A stretch of DNA of 64,000 nt. Origin: JBCBSP01 sp964550935. GTDB taxonomy: Bacteria; Pseudomonadota; Alphaproteobacteria; Caulobacterales; Maricaulaceae. Position numbers and translations under genes: made by a program. Below, one piece after another: positions 33,303 through 40,666 of the stretch. The notes beneath the pieces are model-generated. The model was not told where the DNA came from, did no database searches, and saw only the letters and a list, made by a program, of their open reading frames with translations. Within the stretch, counting starts at the first letter, position 1. Each line of letters opens with the position of its first letter. The stretch lies in NCBI GenBank assembly GCA_964550935.1, contig CAZKBB010000001.1, positions 62,001 through 126,000 on the forward strand, read 5' to 3'.

Positions 33303-33508
33303 AAGACCTCCTCCACGCCGGCTCCAAGCGCGCGCGCGATCTTCAGCGCCAGAAGCGCGGACGGCGTGAACACGCCGTTCTCCACCGTGTTGATGGTCTT
33401 GCGCGTGACGCCGACCCGGTCAGCCAGTTCGGCCTGGGTCAGCCCGGCCTCGCCGCGCAACCGCTTCATGCGGTTGCCGAGACGCTCGCCCTTGCCGTGA
33501 GCGGCCAT
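33284..33508 (-). CDS. XRE/Cro-CI family transcriptional regulator
   Basis: A 74-residue single helix-turn-helix protein. The motif lies in LTQAELADRVGVTRKTINTVENG near residues 24-46, close to the YozG/SinR-like small regulators. The ATG shares one base with the stop of the membrane protein gene just upstream (TAATG), so the two form an operon. Three phased direct repeats upstream of that operon are good candidates for its own binding site. The last 19 bases overlap the end of the mscS-type gene on the other strand. Confidence 0.9.
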   Translation of the reverse strand: MAAHGKGERLGNRMKRLRGEAGLTQAELADRVGVTRKTINTVENGVFTPSALLALKIARALGAGVEEVFYLEAD

Positions 33509-33948
33509 TACGAGCCCTCCGGCTCGCGCGCCTCGTACCAGACATAGGCCAGAAGGAAGCTCGCCACCGACAGGCCGACCAGCGTCTTGAGCAGAAACTG
33601 CCGGTCGATCGCGAACTCGCCGAGCGTCATGAAGATCACGGCCGCGACCGTGTTGATGTAGAACGCCGTCTCCATCGCCTTGCGCCGCGTGGCGACGGCG
33701 AGCTCGTCGTTGAGCACGTCGAACAGGCCGCGCGCCTTGGCCTGGAACCCCGCGCCGAGCAGCAGGATGAGGCTCACGATCCCTAGCCCCGCGCCCACGC
33801 CCGAGGCCAGATAGGCCGGACCGACAAAGCCCTCAGGGGCGAAGTCCGCGCGCGCCAGCCCGTCGCCCGTCTGCCAGGCGAAGAAGCCGATCGCGGTCAG
33901 CGCGGCGAAGATCCGCCCGCGCGCCTGGAGTTGTTCGGCGGTGTCCAT
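33508..33948 (-). CDS. Membrane protein coupled to an XRE regulator, function unknown
   Basis: A 146-residue protein with four hydrophobic segments near residues 13-30, 43-66, 93-112 and 120-138. The soluble parts are mainly two short loops, one rich in Ala, Glu and Arg. It is the first gene of a two-gene operon with the XRE regulator. Small regulator plus polytopic membrane protein pairs (DUF2178-like) are common; often the membrane partner influences the regulator's activity, but that is inference here. I could not assign a family with confidence. Confidence 0.8.
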   Translation of the reverse strand: MDTAEQLQARGRIFAALTAIGFFAWQTGDGLARADFAPEGFVGPAYLASGVGAGLGIVSLILLLGAGFQAKARGLFDVLNDELAVATRRKAMETAFYINTVAAVIFMTLGEFAIDRQFLLKTLVGLSVASFLLAYVWYEAREPEGS

Positions 33949-33981
33949 CAGCTCGATCCTTTTCAGTTTGCGATGTAACCG

Positions 33982-34022
33982 AAAGGTGACTTAGCGCGAC
34001 GCAAAGGTAACGTCAAGGTGAC
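33982..34022 (-). promoter_or_regulatory. Candidate operator: three phased direct repeats upstream of the membrane protein/XRE operon
   Basis: Plus-strand copies AAAGGTGAC (33982-33990), AAAGGTAAC (34003-34011) and CAAGGTGAC (34014-34022) start 21 and 11 bases apart, about two and one turns of the helix, so all three face the same side of the DNA. They lie 34-74 bases upstream of the ATG at 33948. The opposite-strand core is GTYACCTT. A regulator binding cooperatively, perhaps the XRE protein, is the natural reading. Confidence 0.5.
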
Positions 34023-34034
34023 ATTGCGATGGCA

Positions 34035-34994
34035 TCACTTGAGGCCGATTTCGCGCAGGCGCTCCTGCAGATAGGCGTCCGCCGTGATCGGCTCCGCGTA
34101 GCGGTCCGGGGTCTGCGGCGAGACGCAGCCGGGCAGCGTGCGGATCTCGAAGTCCGGATTGAAGTGCAGGAAGAAGGGCGTGGAGTAGCGCGATACGCCG
34201 GCGCGCTCGGGCGGTGGATTGACCACGCGGTGCGTCGTGGACGGCAGGACGTCGTTGGTCAGGCGCTGCAGCATATCGCCGATATTGACCACCAGAGCGC
34301 CTTCGGGCGGCTGGATCGGCAGCCATTCGCCCGAGCGGGTCTTGACCTGAAGCCCCGCTTCTTCAGCGCCAAGCAAGAGCGTGATGACGTTGATGTCTTC
34401 ATGCGCCCCCGCGCGCACGCCCTCGGGCGCGCCCATGATGGGAGGATAGTGCAGGAGCCTCAGAACCGAATTGCCTTCATCGACCGTCGCGTCGAACCAG
34501 CGCTCTTCAAGGCCGAGATCGCGCGCGATGGCGCGAAGCAGCACCGCGCCCATCTCGTCGAGCGCATCAAACAGCGCCGCGCTGGAGCGATCGAAGCCGG
34601 GAACCTCTGAGACGCTGACGTTTTCCGGCATGAAGCGGCTCAGGCGATGGCCGGTCGCCAAGTCGCGGCCGCGGTGCCAGAACTCCTTCAGGTCCTTCGC
34701 CGCGGCGTCCTTGGCGTTCTCCGTTGCGAAGGGCGTATAGCCGCGCGCCCCGCCCTGGCCGGGCTGGTGATAGGCGCGCTTGGCCGCTTCCGGCAGAGCG
34801 AAGAAGGCCTTCATGTCGGCCAGCGCGGCGTCGATCACGCCCTGGTCGACCGGGTGATCGCTGACCACGGCGAAGCCGTACTCGCGAAACGAGCGGCCGA
34901 GATCGCGCGCGAACCCTTCCGGATGGGAGGCGGCGCGGGTGAAGGAGACGGGCGCTAGGGTTTCGCCGGTGAGAACAGGAGCGGGGTTTGACAT
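34035..34994 (-). CDS. 2-oxoglutarate/Fe(II)-dependent dioxygenase (isopenicillin N synthase-like)
   Basis: A 319-residue oxygenase. The DIOX_N region (FARDLGRSFREYGFAVVSDH) opens the protein, and the 2OG-FeII domain carries the metal ligands: His and Asp in GAHEDINVITLLLG and the distal His in STTHRVVNPP, followed by the 2-oxoglutarate Arg in RYSTPFF. QRLTNDVLPSTTHRV is family typical. The ATG at 34994 is chosen over an upstream frame to 35117, which overlaps the divergent glutathione transferase gene. The substrate is unknown. Confidence 0.9.
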   Translation of the reverse strand: MSNPAPVLTGETLAPVSFTRAASHPEGFARDLGRSFREYGFAVVSDHPVDQGVIDAALADMKAFFALPEAAKRAYHQPGQGGARGYTPFATENAKDAAAKDLKEFWHRGRDLATGHRLSRFMPENVSVSEVPGFDRSSAALFDALDEMGAVLLRAIARDLGLEERWFDATVDEGNSVLRLLHYPPIMGAPEGVRAGAHEDINVITLLLGAEEAGLQVKTRSGEWLPIQPPEGALVVNIGDMLQRLTNDVLPSTTHRVVNPPPERAGVSRYSTPFFLHFNPDFEIRTLPGCVSPQTPDRYAEPITADAYLQERLREIGLK

Positions 34995-35109
34995 GGGCGT
35001 CGTGTAGCGCCGCCTCTCGATCTCGTGAAGAGTGGTGTGCTTGACCATCTCGCCGCACCGCCCGACATCGCGCGCTGAAGGGGCAGTCCGCGACCGCAAG
35101 GAGGGTCTG

Positions 35110-35832
35110 ATGACCAACCCGATCGAGCTTTACTACTGGCCGACGCCGAACGGCTGGAAGGTGTCCATCGCGCTTGAGGAGATGGGCCTCGCCTATGAGC
35201 TGAAGCCGGTGAATATCGGCGCGGGCGAGCAGTTCGAGCCGGACTTCCTGAAGATCAGCCCGAACAACCGCATGCCGGCGATCATCGATCCGGACGGTCC
35301 TGACGGTCAGCCGATCTCGGTCTTCGAAAGCGGCGCGATCCTGCAATACCTCGCGCGCAAGACCGGTCAGTTCTACGGCGAGAGCGAGCGCGAGCGGGTC
35401 GAGATCGAGCAATGGCTGTTCTGGCAGATGGGCGGGCTCGGCCCCATGGCCGGCCAGGCGCACCACTTCCGCTCCTACGCCAAGAAGATCGAGCCCGACG
35501 AGAGCAAGCTGGAATACGGCGCGGCGCGCTACACCAACGAGGTTCATCGCCTCTACGGCGTGATGGAGCGCCGGCTCGCCGGTCGTGACTATCTCGCCGG
35601 CCCGTACTCAATCGCCGACATGGCCGCCTGGCCCTGGATCCTGCCTGAAGGCCAGGGCCAGGATCTGGGCGAGTTTCCCAACCTGAAAGCCTATGTGGAG
35701 CGCGTCGGCGCGCGCGAGGCGGTCAAGGCCGGGCGCGACGCGGGCAAGGACTTGCGTCGCCGGCTCGACGAGGACTCCGACGAGGCCAGGAAGGCGCGGG
35801 ACGTGTTGTTCGGACAACGCGCGCGCGGATAA
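35110..35832 (+). CDS. Glutathione S-transferase (YghU/Nu-class-like)
   Basis: A 240-residue cytoplasmic GST. The thioredoxin-like N domain starts ELYYWPTPNGWKVSIALEEMG and has NNRMPAIID (cis-Pro) and VFESGAILQYLA, the Ser of which is the usual glutathione contact. The helical C domain has GGLGPMAGQAHHF and YLAGPYSIADMAAWPWI. The NGWKVS signature and length fit the Nu-class/YghU-YfcG type, which act as disulfide-bond reductases. A strong ribosome-binding site AAGGAGGG lies upstream. It diverges from the dioxygenase gene. Confidence 0.92.
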   Translation: MTNPIELYYWPTPNGWKVSIALEEMGLAYELKPVNIGAGEQFEPDFLKISPNNRMPAIIDPDGPDGQPISVFESGAILQYLARKTGQFYGESERERVEIEQWLFWQMGGLGPMAGQAHHFRSYAKKIEPDESKLEYGAARYTNEVHRLYGVMERRLAGRDYLAGPYSIADMAAWPWILPEGQGQDLGEFPNLKAYVERVGAREAVKAGRDAGKDLRRRLDEDSDEARKARDVLFGQRARG

Positions 35833-35924
35833 CGCCGCCGCAGCGGTCCGCCCCGCTTCGGTTCGCCCGCTCGTCGTGCTTTGATCGGCGGTGAGGGGTG
35901 TGGGACCGACGAGGGGCGTTTCGC

Positions 35925-37202
35925 ATGGGTCTTCCAGGCGCGGCAGGCCGGTGGCGCGCGGCGATCGCGCGTGCGGAGCGCAGCGCGGCCCTGCGCGCGC
36001 AAACGCGCCGACCGGGCGAAGCCGGGCTGGCTCGTGTCGGCGCCTGGATGCTCGTCGAGGCGGTGTTGAGGGTCATCCGCCCCGCGATCCTGATTGCACT
36101 CATCGCTGCAGCCGCATGGTTCGGCTGGCGCGGCGCGGAGACGGCGTCGGCGTCGGGCTGGTCGCCGCTTCCAGGCGCGATGGCCGGGGCCGACGATCCA
36201 CTCGATGGCGCGCTGGGGCCGGGCGAGGCCGGTCTGGCCGCGTTGGCGGACCGCATCGAGCAGGCGCTGTCGCCCGCGCCGGGCCGACCGCCCGATCTCA
36301 TACTCGCTGACGCGTATCTCGCCGCGGCGGGGACGCTTCTGCCGCGTGAGACCTTGGCCGCGGCCGCCGGGCTCGGCCCGCAGGTCGAGGCGCGCACGCG
36401 CGCCCTGCCGGCCTGGCTGCGTGAGCGCCGATTGAGCGCGGCGCGCCGGAACGCGCTCACCCGCTTTGCGGCGATGGGGTACGACCCGCCCGCGCTCGCG
36501 CTGCTTCCGTCCGACGCCGTGAGACGCCGCGAGCGCGCCCTGCGCCTCTACGGCCGGCTGTTCGAGGGCTTGAACGCGGTGATCGCGTCGGGGGAGGGCG
36601 TGGTCGATCTATCTCGTGCGCCGGGCTTCAGAGGCGGCGCGTTCCACGCCGGCGCGTCCGAAACTCGGCTGGCCGCCCGTCTGCTTTCGCTGGAGGGCAA
36701 CCCGCGCGCCGATCCGCTCGGCGCGCGGGTGTTGCGGGCCGGCGAGGCCGGCGGCCTGCTGACGCCGTCCTTCGCCGCAGCGCTTGAGGCCGGCGCGGAC
36801 GGCGCAGTCGGTCGGCGCGCCTCCATCGCCGCCGGTGCGCTGGCGCGTTCGACCTCTCCGCTCGCTGCAGCCCGGATCGCCGGAACGGCGCGCAGCCTTG
36901 CAGACCTTGAGCGTTCGGCCGCGCGCGCACGCGAGGAAGGCCTGGTCGTCATGGCGCGCGCGGATTGGCTGGGTCCGGCCGCAGCGCATGCGCCGGTCAG
37001 CCCGCGCGCGCCAGCGCCGCCGCCCGGCGCCAGGGGTGATTTCCGCATCGCCGGCGCCTTGCTGGGCGCCGCCGCGCTGCTCGTCGTTTTCGCGGTCTGG
37101 AGCTCTGGCGCGCGCGTCAATCTGCCCGGCTCAGGACGGGGCTCTGTGTTCGACGCGCAGCTGCGGCGTTTGCTATTGGGTAAGAAAGATCAATCGATTT
37201 AA
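35925..37202 (+). CDS. Hypothetical protein with two membrane segments (425 aa)
   Basis: A 425-residue Ala/Arg-rich protein of no family that I recognise. An N-terminal hydrophobic segment (about residues 46-64, LRVIRPAILIALIAAAAWFGW) and a C-terminal one (about 367-386, IAGALLGAAALLVVFAVW) flank a long hydrophilic stretch that should lie in the periplasm. The C-terminal part DAQLRRLLLGKKDQSI would be cytoplasmic. The ATG at 35925 has GAGGGGCG upstream and is preferred to GTG-type starts nearby. It stands between the GST gene and the polysaccharide locus and may be unrelated to either. Confidence 0.7.
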   Translation: MGLPGAAGRWRAAIARAERSAALRAQTRRPGEAGLARVGAWMLVEAVLRVIRPAILIALIAAAAWFGWRGAETASASGWSPLPGAMAGADDPLDGALGPGEAGLAALADRIEQALSPAPGRPPDLILADAYLAAAGTLLPRETLAAAAGLGPQVEARTRALPAWLRERRLSAARRNALTRFAAMGYDPPALALLPSDAVRRRERALRLYGRLFEGLNAVIASGEGVVDLSRAPGFRGGAFHAGASETRLAARLLSLEGNPRADPLGARVLRAGEAGGLLTPSFAAALEAGADGAVGRRASIAAGALARSTSPLAAARIAGTARSLADLERSAARAREEGLVVMARADWLGPAAAHAPVSPRAPAPPPGARGDFRIAGALLGAAALLVVFAVWSSGARVNLPGSGRGSVFDAQLRRLLLGKKDQSI

Positions 37203-37370
37203 AGAGTTAAGGCGCGTTATTCTTGATGCGGCTTAACCTTGTCTACACCCATGCTCCCACATGATCGCCCTCGACGACGGGGACGAGCCTCGCGTCGAAG
37301 GTGGGAAGAGCGGCGCTGCAGCGAGGCGGGAAGACCTCCAAAAGCCCGCTCCAGATGATGGGGTGTGACG

Positions 37371-37643
37371 ATGGCGTTCACCGATATTGAAACGGCTGAA
37401 ATACATGACGCCGTGGCCGCCGGCCCGACCGGCGAGGACCTGTGCAAGCTGGGTCTTCTGTTCTCGACCGGCCAGGGCGGCGCGGTCGACTATGTCGAAG
37501 CGCACAAGTGGTTCAACCTGGCCGCGCTGATGGGCTGCGAGCCGGCGAAGCACTATCGCCGCGAAATCTCGATCGAGATGGGGTCGGACGAGATCGCTGA
37601 GGCTCAGCGCTCCGCGCGCGAGTGGCTCGCAACGCGTCACTGA
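37371..37643 (+). CDS. Small Sel1-repeat-like protein
   Basis: A 90-residue protein with one to two Sel1-type helical repeats: LCKLGLLFSTGQGGAVDYVEAHKWFNLAALMGCEPAKHYR carries the pattern A-LG--Y--G-G---D---A--W---AA--G (given here in pieces of the motif). Sel1 repeats bind partner proteins. The conserved C-terminal IAEAQRSAREWL is an amphipathic helix. A GTG two codons upstream (37365) is an alternative start. It lies in the gap before the polysaccharide locus and converges on the export protein gene, 19 bases apart. Confidence 0.85.
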   Translation: MAFTDIETAEIHDAVAAGPTGEDLCKLGLLFSTGQGGAVDYVEAHKWFNLAALMGCEPAKHYRREISIEMGSDEIAEAQRSAREWLATRH

Positions 37644-37662
37644 TCGCCGGGAAACCTTCGCA

Positions 37663-38388
37663 TCACTCGTTGTTGAACGCCGCGTCGGCCAGCGCATAGC
37701 TGAACGCCGCGTCGATCGGCAGGATGTTGCGAACATACTGCTCGACGAACAGATTGACCTCGGCGATCCCTGAGCGCGGCACGAACACGATATCGTGCCG
37801 ACGCAGCGGGACTGCATCGCCGCCGCGCCCCGACAGCGCGGCGCGCAGATCGACCGTGCGCGCCATGACGCCGCCGTCGGCGGAGCGGCGCAGCACGACG
37901 ACATCGCTGCGCCTTGCGGTGGTGTCAAAGCCGCCCGCCAGCATGACCGCCTCCAGCGCGCCGATGCGCGCGCCGGGCAGGTCATAGACGCCGGGCTCGC
38001 CCACTTCGCCGCCCACCAGGATGCGCTGGGAGGCGAACGCCACAGGGCGCACCTCCACGATGGGGTCGCGCAGCACCTGCGCATAGGCGTCGGCCACGCG
38101 GCCCGCCGCTTCGCGCGCGGTCGCATCGCTGATCATGACGGAACCGGCCAGCGGCAGGATGGCGCGCCCGTCCGGCGCCACGGTCGTGCGCCCGGACAGC
38201 TCCGGGGCGGTGTGCACCGTCACCTCCACCACATCGCCGGGATAGACGCGATAGTCCGGCGCGGCCTCGCTCCAGTCCTGGAACCGCTGCGGCGTAAAGG
38301 CGGCGTCCTCGCCGCTCGGCCCGCCGGCGCAGGCGCAAAGCGCGGCGCTCGCGATGAGTGCGGTGAAGGGGCGGGCAAGGCGGATCAT
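37663..38388 (-). CDS. Polysaccharide export lipoprotein (Wza/GumB family)
   Basis: A 241-residue outer-membrane polysaccharide export (OPX) protein. The N terminus is a lipoprotein signal with lipobox LCAC near residue 19. The poly-export domain begins DYRVYPGDVVEVTVHTAPEL, followed by the SLBB-type soluble ligand domain IVEVRPVAFASQRILVGGEVG and PGVYDLPG. The short C-terminal part NLFVEQYVRNILPIDAAFSYAL is the membrane-crossing helix of the GumB-sized members. It diverges from the co-polymerase gene across a 91-base gap and marks the edge of the polysaccharide locus. Confidence 0.92.
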   Translation of the reverse strand: MIRLARPFTALIASAALCACAGGPSGEDAAFTPQRFQDWSEAAPDYRVYPGDVVEVTVHTAPELSGRTTVAPDGRAILPLAGSVMISDATAREAAGRVADAYAQVLRDPIVEVRPVAFASQRILVGGEVGEPGVYDLPGARIGALEAVMLAGGFDTTARRSDVVVLRRSADGGVMARTVDLRAALSGRGGDAVPLRRHDIVFVPRSGIAEVNLFVEQYVRNILPIDAAFSYALADAAFNNE

Positions 38389-38479
38389 GGGCGCGCGAGA
38401 CCAAAAAGCTTAACGGTTCGCGACACTCCCGTGCTTGCTCCTAAGGAAAAATTAAGCGCGTCGGTTCGACAACCGCCAC

Positions 38480-39997
38480 ATGAGCCGAAACGAGGGTCCG
38501 GATGCTGGCGCGTCGGGTCCGGCGGAGCCTGTCCGCCGGGAGCTGGACCTGTTTGACCTGGCGGCGCTCGCCTGGAGCCAACTCGGCTTCATGGCGCTGG
38601 TCTTCATCGCGGTTTTCCTGCCTTTGGCGTTCGGCGCCTGGATGGTCCTTCAGCCAAGCTACCAGGCGCAATCGCGCCTCCTGGTCCTGCTTGATGAAGA
38701 GGACCCGACCCCTGGCGCGGCAGGGGCCGGGGCGGCCTTCATCCTCGATCAGGTCATGCAGTCCGAAATCGAGATCCTTGATTCCGATGCGGTGCGCCGA
38801 CGTGCGCTCGAATCGCGCGGCGTGGACGCGACCCCGCGCGCCGTCGCCGATCTCGCCTCGGCCTTTTCGGTTGAGCGCGCCCCGAACGCGACCGTGCTTG
38901 TGGCTCAGTTCGAGGCCGATGCGCCTCAGCCCGCCGCGAACGCGCTCAACGCCATCATTGAGGCCTATCTCAGCTATCGCCGCGCGGTGCTCGTCGATGA
39001 CGGCGCCGGCGCGATCGTGGAGCGGCTCGCCGCCGCCGAGGCCGCCGCCGCATCCGCCGAAGCCGAGCTTCGCGTGTTTCTCAACCAGGCCGGGCTTGTG
39101 GATTTCGAGGCCGAGCGGAGCGCCGCCGTGACGCGCGTCACGACCTTGCAGACCCAGCTTCTGTCCGCCGAGGCCGCAGCCGAGGAGGCCGCCGCCGCCG
39201 CGCGCGCCCTGGGCGCCCGGCTGGCCGAGGCGCCCGAACGCATCGAGCTGTACGTGGAGAATGACGCCACCGGACAGCTCTTGAGCCTTCAGATACGCCG
39301 GCGCGAGCTGCTGGCGCGCTATCAGCCCGGCGCACCGCCCGTGGCCGCGATCGAACGCGAGATCGCAGCGCTTGAAAACTTCATCTCCGAAGGCGGCGCG
39401 GACGGGTCCGGCCAGCGCCGCGTCGGCGCCAACCCGGTCCATCAAGAGCTTGAATCCGCGCGGCTTCAGAACGAAGCCCAGGCCAATGCGCAATCGCGCC
39501 TTGCGGCCACCCTCGGTGATCAGCTCGCAAAGGCCCGCGCCGAAGCCGACCGGCTGCGCGGGCTCGCGCCGGAATATGATCGTCTGGCCCGCGAGGCCGC
39601 GGCGCGCGCACAGGCGGCTGAGCGGCTATCGCTCCAGTCGGCCGAGGCGCAGGCGCGCGAATCGCAAAGCCCGAGCGCAGCCGACGCGGTGCGGATCGTC
39701 GAGCGCGCCGAAGCCCCCGCCGAGCCGAGCTCAATGCGTCCGCTCGGCCTCGCCGCGGCCTTTATCGCCGCAGCGGGCCTGGCCCTGCTCGCCGGCTTGT
39801 TGCGCGGCTATGTCGCTGAGGTGCGCGAGCCCGGTCCGGCCGCCGCGCGCCGGCCTGAACGCCGCGCGCATGCGGAGCCTGAGGCCGATCATGTGCGCCG
39901 CGACGGACCGCCCGCGCGTCAGGCCGCCTCGGCTTCGCCTCAGGCCCGGCGCGTCTTGGCGCGTGTCGGCGAGCATGCGACGTCAGCGCGGCGTTAA
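38480..39997 (+). CDS. Polysaccharide co-polymerase (Wzz/GumC-like)
   Basis: A 505-residue inner-membrane chain-length/export co-polymerase. It has an N-terminal membrane segment (about 34-56), a Wzz-type domain (YQAQSRLLVLLDEEDPTPG), a long coiled coil rich in Ala, Glu and Arg (about 175-400, two arms) and a second membrane segment near 417-436, then a polar tail of about 70 residues. There is no Walker kinase domain on this polypeptide; the kinase-like protein is encoded separately, 45 bases downstream. It works with the Wza-like export protein divergently encoded to the left. Confidence 0.9.
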   Translation: MSRNEGPDAGASGPAEPVRRELDLFDLAALAWSQLGFMALVFIAVFLPLAFGAWMVLQPSYQAQSRLLVLLDEEDPTPGAAGAGAAFILDQVMQSEIEILDSDAVRRRALESRGVDATPRAVADLASAFSVERAPNATVLVAQFEADAPQPAANALNAIIEAYLSYRRAVLVDDGAGAIVERLAAAEAAAASAEAELRVFLNQAGLVDFEAERSAAVTRVTTLQTQLLSAEAAAEEAAAAARALGARLAEAPERIELYVENDATGQLLSLQIRRRELLARYQPGAPPVAAIEREIAALENFISEGGADGSGQRRVGANPVHQELESARLQNEAQANAQSRLAATLGDQLAKARAEADRLRGLAPEYDRLAREAAARAQAAERLSLQSAEAQARESQSPSAADAVRIVERAEAPAEPSSMRPLGLAAAFIAAAGLALLAGLLRGYVAEVREPGPAAARRPERRAHAEPEADHVRRDGPPARQAASASPQARRVLARVGEHATSARR

Positions 39998-40042
39998 CCT
40001 TCTTTAAGCCAACGTCTGCGGGTTCGAACGGAGACCCGTCCC

Positions 40043-40666
40043 ATGTCGCAGGCGCAAGCCATCGCCGCGGAGCTGGCCGCGCTCGCCGCGCGCCTGACCC
40101 CGCGCGGGCCGAAAGGCCGCGCGGTGATGGTGTGTCCGGCCGCGCCCGGGGCGGGGGCTTCGACCGTTACGGCCGCGCTGGCCAGCGCATCAGCGGCGAC
40201 TCGCGGGCGGCCGGCCTGGGTCATCGATCTGGACTTCGCCAACAACCCTCAGGCGCGCGCCGCAGCGCTCGCCGGTCCGGTGTACGACGCCGGCGCCGAC
40301 TTCTGGCGCTGCGAGCCGGACGGCGCGGCGCGGCTGGTGCTGCAGCGCCGGGCGCGCGAACCGGTCTTCGTCACCCGGTTTGAACATGCCCAAGGCGCGG
40401 TGCGCCGGGTCGGCTTCAGGTCGGCGCCGGACTACTGGGCGCGCGTGCGCACCGCTTGCGCCTTGGCGCTCGTGGATGCGCGCCGCGCCGGCCCGGAGAT
40501 CTTTCCGATCGCGCGTGACATGGACGGCGTAATCATCGTCGCAGCCGAGGGCCGGGCCGGAGAGCACGCGGCGGCCGATCGCACCGCGGCTGTGCTTGAA
40601 GCGGCCGGCGCGCGCGTGCTCGGCGTCGTGGTCAATCGGGCCCGAGAGGCGGGCCGGGCGGCGTGA
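40043..40666 (+). CDS. CpsD/CapB-like P-loop protein with an altered Walker A motif
   Basis: A 207-residue ATPase-like protein of the tyrosine-kinase family that pairs with Wzz-type co-polymerases. Where active members read GxGKST, this one has PGAGASTVTAALA (about residues 35-47): the Lys is replaced by Ala. The Walker A' strand WVIDLDFANNP and the C-terminal VLGVVVNRA are kept, and there is no C-terminal Tyr cluster. ATP binding is doubtful, so it may be a structural partner. It overlaps the following polymerase gene as GTGA. Confidence 0.85.
   Translation: MSQAQAIAAELAALAARLTPRGPKGRAVMVCPAAPGAGASTVTAALASASAATRGRPAWVIDLDFANNPQARAAALAGPVYDAGADFWRCEPDGAARLVLQRRAREPVFVTRFEHAQGAVRRVGFRSAPDYWARVRTACALALVDARRAGPEIFPIARDMDGVIIVAAEGRAGEHAAADRTAAVLEAAGARVLGVVVNRAREAGRAA

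Noticed and set aside
35041..35069. TTGACC followed after 17 bases by GACATC as a promoter for the glutathione transferase gene
   Set aside because: The -35 is good but the -10 has little match to consensus; not strong enough to list.
39994..40007. TTAA-N6-TTAA upstream of the CpsD-like gene as a CtrA site
   Set aside because: The CtrA box needs TTAA-N7-TTAA; the spacer here is six bases and one half is the stop region of the previous gene.
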